A DNA stretch of 64,000 nt from Triglochin maritima (taxonomy: Eukaryota; Streptophyta; Magnoliopsida; Alismatales; Juncaginaceae). The notes under the pieces were generated by a model. It searched no databases and was not told the origin of the DNA. It saw only the letters and a program-made list of their open reading frames with translations. Each line of letters starts with the position of its first letter. The stretch's first letter is position 1. The stretch is from NCBI GenBank assembly GCA_963682175.1, contig OY821787.1:11882501-11946500 (forward strand), read 5' to 3'. The translations under genes and the position numbers were made by a program. This document shows positions 1 through 9,377 of this stretch, piece after piece.

Positions 1-1554
1 ACCCGAGCTACCCCGGGGACCCTGCTTTCTCTCTCTACCACGTTAGATTCTCTCTCTGCTTTGTTAATTTCCCTCTCCCACGTAATCTCACCCAACCCAC
101 CCAAAAATTCCCGTTAACCACGCCTAGAAACACCCCAAACACCCTACATTCTCTCCACACCACGTCAATTGGAGGTCAATCATGGGTAAAATGTATATAA
201 AAATTTAAAATATTTAAAAAAATCAAAACAAATAAAAACATTCAAAAAAAGTGATAAAATAATTTGAAATGATATTTTTTATGTTTTTTACGAAATAAAA
301 AAAATCAACGAATGGGGGGACACGTGCCCCCACCCAACCCATGCAAATCTCCGGCCCAGGCACGGAATCGTTTCACCCACCGCACGATTCCACGCACAGG
401 GTGGGAAACGTTGCGTAGAATTGGCCGATGTGGTTGGGCGCCCAAAACATCTGCTTGGATTTTTTGGCCGTTAACTTTGGCCTAAATGTTCAAATCATTC
501 CCCTTCAAAATACCGCATAGTGTATCTAAAAATACCTTTCATTAAAACACCTTTCAAATACCTACACTAATTGTCTCACAGAATACCTTAATCATAATAC
601 TTTACTGATTACGTTTGAAGCATTACAGATCAACGTAGAAAATAAATTTATAATTAAACATTACTAACCAAGAATTTACGAAGAAAATCCCTTTTACAAC
701 CCGATGTACCATCTTCATTCGACCAGTCTTACACACAATATAGCATCCTTGAAAAACCTTGAAGTGTATCTTGAATTACCTTTTGTAAGATACCTCTTAC
801 ATGAAACCTTGTGCAAAACATTGAGACTGCAAAACAATGTTTATTCGACCACTAGATTTGCCCCAATATACCTTCCCCTCAAAATACACAATACAGGACA
901 TATTCATGCATATATGTTATTTGTCATTTCCAACTTCAAAATACGTTCTTATGCAATAGGAAACACCTTTTATAATAGATTCACAGCCAATAAACCATGC
1001 CCCTTATAACCAAGAACACCATGTGTTTCAAATTGCCAAAAGAAATTCAGTTATCATCCAATTAAACTTTTAACCTTTCTAATTACTAAACATTACATTA
1101 AACGTTGAATATGAGAAGGTTATATGGAAAAGCATTATACACCACAACTAAGTAAACAAGCATTAAACAAAAATTGCATTGAACACAACGATCAAACATA
1201 CAATATACAACATGTACAACAATCGAAATATGCAGAGATATGTCCCACCACACAACACAAATGTCTACTCCTGGAAAAAAACATACACGCATCTCAAATT
1301 ACAAATGCGGCAATAACAACTTTAAAAAACCATGCTACGTTTTCACATTCTCCTCAATCAATCAATTGCCTTTTCACTACAAAACAATGTCATTAAAACC
1401 TCACCTTGTATCCAAAATTGTGTGAGCGTGCATGGTAGGCATCAGGTGCTACTATTGAAAGAACATTTGAAAGTTGTCACGGGTCATTGTTGCAGAACAT
1501 GGTTATTACGTCAGATTTTTTGACACATCACATTAGGTTAACCGACCCTAGCTG
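1..1554. other. Unassigned AT-rich non-coding DNA
   Basis: I see no convincing gene here. Positions 1-170 are C/T-rich and contain ACCACGT-like words near 37 and 161. Positions 190-300 are a run of A/T-rich DNA. Positions 480-1000 repeat loose ATACCTT words without a clear period. The open frames in the stretch are short and of low-complexity composition. CACTACAAAAC at about 1375 resembles a CACTA terminus, but no matching opposite end was found. Confidence 0.5.
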
Positions 1555-2015
1555 ACTGACGTGTGTCCGGGGGGACATGGTAAGGGAGGAGAAATCACGT
1601 CATCCAATATATCTGATGTGATATGTAGGTATACCACGTCAATATTTAGCAATAACACTGACGTGATATTTACACAATACCACGTCTGCTGCACCCAGAA
1701 TGCCAACATGGTATGTCCTATTATTGGCAAATGACCATGTCGGTTGTGCCCCCAGAAATTCGGAAAACAAATCCAATAATAGGCCATACCATGTCGGTTT
1801 GTTGGCAAATGACCGACGTGATCTGTAGACACAACATGTTGGTTGAAACACAAGGCCGACGTGGTTTGTCCTCTTATTAAAAAAAGAATTTTGAAAAAAA
1901 ATTCAATAATATAATTACCACGTTGGTTAGTTCTCAAACGAGACCCGACATGGTATGTCCTTTTCATTGCAATAATAGTTCCTAACCACGTCGGTTTTTC
2001 CAACAAACTGATGTG
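1555..2015. repeat. Array of GACGTGG/CCACGTC motifs (CACTA subterminal-like)
   Basis: About sixteen degenerate copies of ACCACGTCGGTT or its reverse complement occur in some 450 bp, in both orientations, for example near 1657, 1680, 1735, 1812, 1857, 1918, 1946 and 1986. Several are followed by TATGTCC or TTTGTCC and an A-run. Dense, two-orientation arrays of a short motif are typical of CACTA (En/Spm) subterminal regions, where the transposon's own DNA-binding protein docks. No transposase or terminal inverted repeat was found next to it, so the class is inferred. Confidence 0.5.
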
Positions 2016-2059
2016 TTATTCATTCATTGAATTTTTTTGTTAAATTCTGATTTTATTTT

Positions 2060-2225
2060 CAATTTCTCATAACAATTCCCACGATTGAAATAGAAATGCA
2101 CCACATAACAATCCCTGCAATTGAAACAGAAATACACCACATAAAATTCCCTACAATTGACACATGCATACACCACATAAAAATCCATGTAATTGAAATA
2201 GGCATACACCACAACATTTTGATTT
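2060..2225. repeat. 36-bp minisatellite, about 4.5 copies
   Basis: The repeat unit begins ATTGAAAYAG and contains CACCACATAA. Units start at 2084, 2120, 2156 and 2192, an exact 36-bp period, with a partial copy before 2084. Because 36 is divisible by three, both strands stay open and encode a 12-residue periodic peptide. That openness follows from the period and is not evidence for a gene. Confidence 0.8.
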
Positions 2226-3464
2226 TTTTCTCCTGTCAATGTATATTCCAAAAATATCACATATATATAAGTTTACACTAGAATCCCTAGCTAGGTATAG
2301 TGGGTAACATTGTGGAAAGGCGTACACATATGCTTTATTCATCAGCCTATCTTTCCAGAAATGTAGTTCTTTGTCTTTCTCCCTAGTTGTTGACCTGGTC
2401 TTGTAGTAGGTCCCTCAGAATGTCGTGGGAACCCACCATTATCCTCAAAGGTGGAACATACCATGAAATGTGGCCGATTCGTCGATCGCCACTAGTTCCA
2501 GGCTCAACATTCGTCAACCACACAGTCCTCACCTGTCTCTACATATTCAAGTGGTTCCATATCATCTTCTTCTCTCAACTTCACTTCTCCATTGGCTCTT
2601 TTGAGGAGGAGGATGTAGGATTTCATGTCCCAATGTATGTGTATATTTTAAAATTTTCAATACAAACATACATGATCGATTTCATATTTTCATTGATTTT
2701 ATGTACATGTATATGTTTATTCTAATATCATGCATTCTTACAAATATTAAAATAAACAAAAGAGAGAGGATCATACCCAAAGGTTCTCTAAAACCTTTTA
2801 GAAGATTGGGTGTTCCGTTGCTCGTCGAATTGCCCACCGATTCACCTCCAAGTGTTCACCAAACTCTAAACAAGATTAGAGAGAAAGGATCTAGCAAATC
2901 AGTCTCTAATTAAGCTTAGAATCTAGCTAATAACCCCTCTTAAAGCTTGGACACAAAATAACGCTTCTTGTTTCCTAGTTTTGTGGTAGGACCTATAGGA
3001 GGATCTAAGCTAAATTTACAACAATATCAACCACTTAATATCTCAAACTATAAGCGGTATCTAGATACACATTATGGTTACCCAATTAGCAAAGATGTCT
3101 TGTTCCACTTGAACTAAACACGATCCATTTAGTGATGTTAGTGCACCACTTGTGTCCACCTTTGCATCATGATATTAAGAATATATACAAAGTAGAAATG
3201 TGTCACCTTTGTATTATATTCATTTCTTGATCTCTTTAAGCTAATTATAACTATGTAACTTAACTCAAATAACATTGTGCACATTATAATTTTGCTTTAT
3301 TAAGGGGCCCACTAATATCATCACTCAATTAAGAAGGGCAATGATAATCTTTTGACTTGCTACCTTTTCCCGCACAAGTCATGTTCAACCAACTATTGCC
3401 TTTATCACTATACTCATTGATAACTTTTAACAATAATCAAATGAAGCACTTCTTGAGTGAAAAG
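2226..3464. other. Unassigned DNA with possible gene debris
   Basis: The minus strand of 2380-2640 has short stretches of gene-like composition broken by frame changes; I do not recognise a family. Positions 2750-2930 resemble plant coding or LTR sequence, with an open frame of about 70 codons and no identifiable domain. The remainder up to the Co1 LTR is AT-rich and featureless to me. Confidence 0.35.
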
Positions 3465-4975
3465 TGTTTGCTTTTTGGCCTTAATCTATATTAATTTTGA
3501 TGATTAATTAAACTAATCTTAATAAATCAACCTAATCAATCAAAGTGAGCAAACACAATTACATGCATTGCATATATATTTATATACTTGCAATCATCTT
3601 AATAGGTTGATCAAGACAATCAAGGAAATGAGCATTGGGACAAAGGCATCAAGACTCAAGACTTGTAATCAAAGCTTTGGATCAAGACATGTAACTTTAT
3701 ATTTATTGAGCCCATAAGGTTTAATGTAAACTTGAGCACTAGGATTCTGTCCCGTCATTCGTCGGTAAACCGAACCTATTTCGGTTAACCGAATCATACC
3801 CAATTCGGTCCACCGAACACATGTCCGATAGCCTAATTCTTCTCACCAGTAAAACTTAGCTGTTCTCTGGAATTGCCCCAATGGAAGACCGAATAGCCCT
3901 GGACCAATTTTGGACTTCGCTCCAACGGTCGCATTCTAATCGAGTCCCTATAGCCCAATTAACTTGACTCACTTCGGATGACCGCACACACTTCGGTCTA
4001 CCAAATCCTTATTGGCTTTAGGAGACCAACGACTATTTTACATGTGGCACTTAACCGTTATCGATAAACCAATTTCCCATACAATGTCAGTGCAATACCC
4101 GTGCTACTTCAGTCTACCGAAGTATACACCGTCAACCTACCTTGACATAATCAGAGCCCAATCAATTCTACTGTCCACCTTGGAATAGTGAACCGAATGT
4201 ACATTGGTGAACCGAATTTAATTAGGACTAACTAGAAAAAAGCTACTGGTGGTTGGTGAACAGTGATCTGATACATAATCGGTCAACCGAGTGCTTAGTT
4301 TAGACCAATTCTTCGGACTAACGTTTTGGATAACGGTCCACCGAATCTGTCTCGATTTCTGCACGAGCCTAAGTCACATCTTGCATTCCTATTGGTCCAT
4401 TCCCCACCAACTCCCAAATGTCAATATGATCTTGAAGGCTTATAAATAGGACCACATTTGGTTGCTTTGGAGATGTTGAACACTTCCTATCTATCCAATA
4501 CTCAAAGCCAAATCCTCTCCATCTTCAAGCTCTCAATCCACAACACTCAAGCCTAAGCTTCACCACTTGCATATCCAATTCAATATCATATCCAAGTGTG
4601 CTCAAGTATAGAGTGTTAGTTAGAGTGTGATTCAACTTCCACATCAAAGAATCAAAGAGTTGTAAAAGCTTCGAGGAAGCTCCCTCTCGGGTTGTGAGAG
4701 GAGACATGAGCGAGGCAAGGATTGTTCGCGAGGCTCGGTGTTGTAACCGACATTGATCTCGGCCCGGAACGGAGATCGGTTAGTGGAACCGTAAGGGAGG
4801 CTCGGGGGATCGAGCGAGGCTAGCGAGGAGGAATAGGACCCGGGTGTGGGTGCCGAACCTCTCTAAACTCTGGTGTCGTCATTTTTGTGGTTTGTAATTG
4901 TCTCTTCCTTAATCCTTCGATAATTATTTTTAATTCCGCATTTATCCATCAATTAGAGGGCCATAGATCCTAACA
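3465..4975 (+). repeat. Co1 5' LTR
   Basis: It begins TGTTTGC and ends CTAACA, just before the PBS. It matches 14410-15857 closely along its length. A TATA box (TTATAAATAG, about 4440) lies in the downstream third. The upstream half contains the TTCGGT/ACCGAA palindrome array annotated separately. Compared with the 3' LTR it lacks about 19 bp near 3892, between two GACCGAA repeats. Confidence 0.88.
3755..4350 (+). repeat. TTCGGT...ACCGAA palindrome array in Co1 5' LTR
   Basis: Motifs of the form TTCGGTnnACCGAA, perfect or nearly so, recur about ten times in 600 bp, for example near 3761, 3779, 3802, 3996, 4110, 4195 and 4280. Each can form a short hairpin. The same array is in the 3' LTR (14625-15235) and, as CGGTCGACCG-type words, in the related minus-strand LTR at 27403-28915. 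Position upstream of the TATA box fits an enhancer or silencer array; function is not shown. Confidence 0.7.
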
Positions 4976-4977
4976 AT

Positions 4978-4995
4978 TGGTATCAGAGCATTAGG
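4978..4995 (+). promoter_or_regulatory. Co1 primer binding site (tRNA-iMet type)
   Basis: TGGTATCAGAGC starts two bases after the LTR end and is the standard PBS complementary to the 3' end of plant initiator-Met tRNA. Its position fixes the 5' LTR boundary and the plus orientation of Co1. Confidence 0.9.
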
Positions 4996-5027
4996 TTGCT
5001 AATTTCATTTACTTAATAGTTATTAGC

Positions 5028-6506
5028 ATGGCATCTAGTTCTAATCATTGTGAAGGATTATCTACATCTAAGCCATCTTTGTTTAATGGTTTAAACTATG
5101 ACTATTGGAAGAAGAGAATGAGAATATATTTGCAATCAAATGACTTGAAATATTGGACATTCATATTTTAAACTCATACACAACTCCTAATGATGATGAA
5201 ATTGTGTCATTAACAAAACCCAAAATTAAGGAAGCGGAGATGAATTCCCGCATTATGAATATCTTGTATTGTGGGTTAAATGAAGTGGAATACAATAGAG
5301 TAAGAGGTTGTGAAAGTGCTTATGATATTTGGCATACATTAGAGATGCATCATGAGGGTTGAACTAGATTGAAAGAAACTAGGATTAATTTGCTCATGCA
5401 TAAATATGAATTATTTCGTATGCAATCCAGTGAAAACATAAGCGAGATGCACACTCGCTTCACTAAGATCATTAACTCTCGTAAAGCACTTGGCAAGGAT
5501 TTTAGCAAGGGAGAAATGACTCGAAAGATTCTCTGGTCACTCACCGATGATTGGGAGGAGAAGACGACCGTCATCGAAGAAGCACAAGATCTCACCAAAT
5601 TATCGGTCGAGCAACTAATGTGTAGTCTCATGACATATGAGATACAAATGAAAGACCGCAAGGAGAAGGGAGTCAAGAAATCCTTGGGGCTACATGCCGT
5701 CACCAATTCGATCAATAGTGACATCGAGGAACAATTGGCGATACATCAATTTAAGGAGTTTCTCAAAGAAGAGAAAGAAAGGAGAAAAGAGAAGAAGAGC
5801 AAGAGAAAAGAGAAGAAGAAGAAAGCTCTCAAAGCTACTTGGGACACTTCATCATCTTCATCAATTGAAGGTGAATTCGCCTCGATGTGCTTCATGGCAA
5901 TAGAGGATGACGAAAGTGAGGTATCTTCTTGCTTTAGTCGTGATTCAATTGATTCAAATAATTCAAATGCATATAATGAACTTCAATGTGAATTCAATGA
6001 ATTGCTTGAAAATTTTGAGAAAATTTGTCAAAAGAATAAACTAGCAAGAAAGAAAATCAATGAGCTACAATCTCAAATTGAATCTATCATGAATGAGATG
6101 AATGAATTGCTTGCTAGTCGTGATAAAATTGCATTAGAGAACACTCAATTGATTGATGAAATTACAACTCTAAATGCAAAACCTTCATGTAGAGATGATA
6201 TTCAAGATCTAATTGGTAAGAATGTTCAATTACAAAAGGATCTTGAAAAATTCACAAGTGGAAAGAAAATGCTTGATATGCTCATAGGGGTCAAAAAAAT
6301 CTTTAGATAAGCATGGTGTAGGCTATTTTGTTAACAACTACAAAAACCATGTTATTCACACTACTATGAATGGAAAACATTTCTTTGTGAATAAAAGTTC
6401 ATCAAGTGTTTGGGCACCTAAGACCAAAATGGCTTGGGTACCAAAGATTAATGTCAAAGGATCCAAAGTTATTTGGGTACCAAAATCTTCACTTGTAGGT
6501 ACTTAG
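5028..6506 (+). pseudogene. Co1 gag (copia nucleocapsid precursor), broken
   Basis: Gag would assemble the cytoplasmic virus-like particle. The frame opens at ATG 5028; early residues include LFNGLNYDYWKKRM, the start typical of plant copia gag. It shifts frame near 5160, continues as the conserved MNSRIMNILYCGL and YDIWHTLEMHHEG segments, meets a TGA at 5360-5362, then runs in the same frame to 6310. A run of seven A at 6293-6299 marks a second frameshift, after which the frame resumes and ends at 6506 with WAPK, WVPK and WVPK repeats. The C-terminal half is Lys/Glu-rich and likely coiled coil. I see no CCHC zinc knuckle, which full copia gags usually have. A second copy lies at 24857-25700 (minus). 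Confidence 0.82.
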
Positions 6507-7035
6507 AGAAAGGAGAATAGATAGTGATCGACTCAAGAAACAAAAGATCGATTCCAAACTTGAAGGAAATTATTTTGATCGAATTCATAAAGCCGTCGTC
6601 GCTATCGAAAGGAGATCGGAACCAATACAAAATAGAGGATCAAAAGTTGGGTAATATTTCCAATCCTCTCAATTGTGACTACTTTAACATTTGGTTCTGA
6701 TGTAGGGATATTACATTATTAATTGATATCATACATCATTGCTTTTAGGCTTTAGTGATAGGGGGAGAATATAATGTTATATCATCTAATTAAGGGGGAC
6801 AATTATGAAATCTTATACCTATACATCATATGCTTGTATTGTTTTCATTTGATTGATGTCAAAGGGGGAGAATGATAAGGATTGAGCTTCAATTCACTCA
6901 AACTATGCACATTGTTAGGGGGAGCATCTTATACATGCATAGTTTACATATATGAAGGGGGAGCAATCATATAGAATATGGTAGAACTTAAATTAAAACT
7001 CAAGCATTAAGACATAGATTTTCCATCATCAAAAA
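6507..7035 (+). other. Co1 3' internal non-coding region with GGGGGAG tracts
   Basis: At least four GGGGGAG tracts occur (about 6762, 6863, 6920, 6958), the form of copia polypurine tracts. The last bases before the LTR, CCATCATCAAAAA, join directly to LTR sequence that lacks the first 16 nt of the 5' LTR. The homologous region at 28916-29340 (minus) retains that junction, so Co1's original PPT/LTR boundary has been lost by a small deletion. Confidence 0.65.
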
Positions 7036-7104
7036 TTAATCTATATTAATTTTGATGATTAATTAAAAAAATCTTAATCAATCAACCTAATCAATCAAAG
7101 TGAG

Positions 7105-8286
7105 TGATGAGAATTTTATTTTATACCGCAAGTGCACGGCGTCTATGAAGACGTGGCAAGTACGGGTCGAACACAAGGAGGGAGAGATTTCGTAGTTGAT
7201 GTTATTTTCGATTAAGAGGAAGAAGGAGAGAAGAATTAATTTGGGTTTTTGGGGTTTTTGATTTAATTATCTAAAGCAAGAAACAAGAACAATTAAAACT
7301 AAAAACAAGAATAAAGATGGAGAATTCCGTCGGGTGGAGGTCTAGACTTAGGTTTAGATTGGAGAATGGAGAAACTTGAAATAAATCATGTTAGTTATGA
7401 AGCATTACAAGATAAATGATTTAACATAAACTCAAGTAATCAAAATATACTAATCACGAACTTAAATCAATAACATGCATTCATCTTCTCTATGCCTAAT
7501 TCCATCACCTCCACCCTTTGGAAAGAGTTAGAAACTCATGGAGGGAGGAAGAAGAAGGGATCCTAGAGATATTAAAAGAAAACTAAAACAAGAATTAAAA
7601 GAACACAGAATTTTATTACTAATGATCCAAGACCAAAGGTTCAAAGATGTGTTACATTCGTCCTACAGGGCTATTTATAGCCGATACAGGGGATACCAAT
7701 ACATAAAAGGATAGTACACGCGTCGACCCGACACTGGACGAAAATCGGGCACACAGATCACCTCTGGTGCGGAGAAATCGCCGCACAATGCATGGGAGGT
7801 GCGGCTAATTCGCCGCCCAGGTTGATGGGATCGGGTCCGGATTTCTGCGGTGCGTTTATGGCATGATTTGATCTTTATTTGCGCGTCTGGATGATTTGTT
7901 TCCATTCTTTTGAGCTCCGGATTAATTTCTTCCATTGTTGGAGATTTATATTTGATTTTTCTTTTGACTTTCTCCACACAATAACTTGGTCCTTTTATTT
8001 TGCAATTAGGTCCTTGGCATTTTGCAATTAAGTCCTTGACCTTTTTGTAATTAGCTCCTTGAATGCTTTTATGCTTGGATGCATTTCTATTTGAAACCCG
8101 ATAAACTTGAACTCGGTCTTTATGATAGAAATGAATCTTTTGCATGCGTTTATGCTCGGAATGTGGGTAATTTGCATCCAGGTCCCTGTATTCTGTAAAT
8201 ACGACTAAACACATACCTTAGTAGCATTTATTGATATAAAAGTAATCTAAATGAAAGACATATGATGCAATGTATGCAATGCATCA
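7105..8286 (-). repeat. Gy1 3' LTR
   Basis: Runs TGATGAGAATTT...GCATCA on the plus strand. On the transcribed (minus) strand it has a TATA box as CTATTTATA near 7670 and, upstream of it, two GC-rich palindromes: 7767-7786 (GTGCGG...CCGCAC) and about 7799-7817. A 179-codon open frame inside the LTR is also present in the other LTR and looks incidental. Confidence 0.93.
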
Positions 8287-8300
8287 AATACCCCCACACC
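8287..8300 (-). promoter_or_regulatory. Gy1 polypurine tract
   Basis: On the minus strand this reads GTGTGGGGGTATT immediately before the 3' LTR. It is the expected primer site for plus-strand DNA synthesis and matches the PPTs of Gy2 and Gy4. Confidence 0.85.
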
Positions 8301-8351
8301 TAGATTTTGCTAGTCCCTAGCAAAGCAAAATATAAGAAAATGAAAACAGGG

Positions 8352-8449
8352 AAATCCTAACTCACTTTCGTAGGAATCACGGTTGCACTTAGCATGTGTA
8401 ACAAGCCTTTAAACCTCCAAGTTGCCTTAGAGGACGAGTTTTGTCTCGT
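8352..8449 (-). other. Conserved four-hairpin block upstream of PPT (Gy1 copy)
   Basis: Read on the transcribed minus strand, in order: HP0 (8434-8449) ACGAG-loop-CTCGT; HP1 (8414-8433) CCTCTAAG-GCAA-CTTGGAGG, a GNRA-type loop; HP2 (8382-8402) GTTACAC, loop ATGCTAA, GTGCAAC with one mismatch; HP3 (8352-8377) with arms ATTCCTA and TAGGATT. The block is shared with Gy2-Gy4 although the gags and LTRs of Gy1 have diverged. Relative to those, HP0 and HP1 show paired changes that keep the stems. It lies 66-163 nt before the 3' LTR. Confidence 0.7.
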
Positions 8450-8460
8450 GAGGGTTTTCA

Positions 8461-9377
8461 GCTGACACACCCACAAAGTCTTAATTCAACATTCCATTAG
8501 TAGCTCTCAATATTTTTACCTCAACCTTATACATCTCACTTAGAATTCTTGCATGCTCATTATACAATTCTAACTTATAAAAAGTTTGACTTGGTCTTTA
8601 TTCCTCCAACATTCACACCACTAACCCCTCTACACATGTTATCACATAAATTATTTTGCACGCCTCCTCTGGTGGTGAAGTATGATAATTTGGATCAACC
8701 ATGGCATGGATCATTCTTTTAGCTTTGGACCTTGAGTATTATTATTTTTTTTTCTTTTCTTCCGTGATTCAACACATTTGCTTTTTGACACTTTTACCCT
8801 TTTGCATTCGTGTAGCGAGTTTGGTCGATAATCCCGAGCTGGTAGACTCAAGTTACCGGGTTTCAAGATACCCCTACGGACCAGTGACTCAAAGGCTTGG
8901 GCTTTTGTAATCATTTTGCAGAATATGCTTTCCTCACTTTATTCCTTTATTTTTTTTTTTATTTTCCTCAAGGCTTAATTGCTATTAGAAGTCCACACTT
9001 CCCGGTATATTTTCCTCAACCTCTGCTTTTTATCAACCACTTCAAAGATTTGATTCATCCAATTTAAGTGCATACATGTCTTAAAGGGCAATGGGTTATT
9101 TCTTTGGAACTTAGATTTATGTCACAATTTCTACAAGCAGAACTATATAATAAGGAACAAAAACTCAATGCAATTTGTACACGGGTTTTAGCAGTTCAAT
9201 CTTAAGCTATGTCATGAAACATTGATTTTTTTTTTATTTAGAAACAGACAAATAGATATATACATAGATAAACACCCCCCACACTAAATCATGCATTGTC
9301 CTCAATGTATGCATAGATAAAATAAATGCACTTATTACCTGAGTCGGCTTGCGGTAGAGGGGTGAGTTTGCTCAGAG
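8461..9377 (-). other. Gy1 3' non-coding region
   Basis: No domain-bearing frame is visible between the protease end and the hairpin block. A box at 9272-9306 holds the palindrome ATTGTCCTCAAT (9295-9306) next to a C-tract (G-tract on the transcribed strand); the same pair occurs in Gy2, Gy3 and Gy4. Positions 8735-8765 and 8940-8965 are T-rich. Confidence 0.6.

Noticed and set aside
1370..1390. CACTACAAAAC as a CACTA terminus
   Set aside because: No matching inverted end with a 3-bp TSD was found downstream; the word is short enough to occur by chance.
2380..2640. Host gene exon on the minus strand
   Set aside because: Short gene-like stretches in changing frames, but no domain, splice pattern or homologue that I can name.
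7675..8214. 179-codon ORF inside the Gy1 LTR, repeated at 13798-14337
   Set aside because: It is in both LTRs because they are copies of each other. It spans promoter palindromes and the TATA box and has no recognisable domain.
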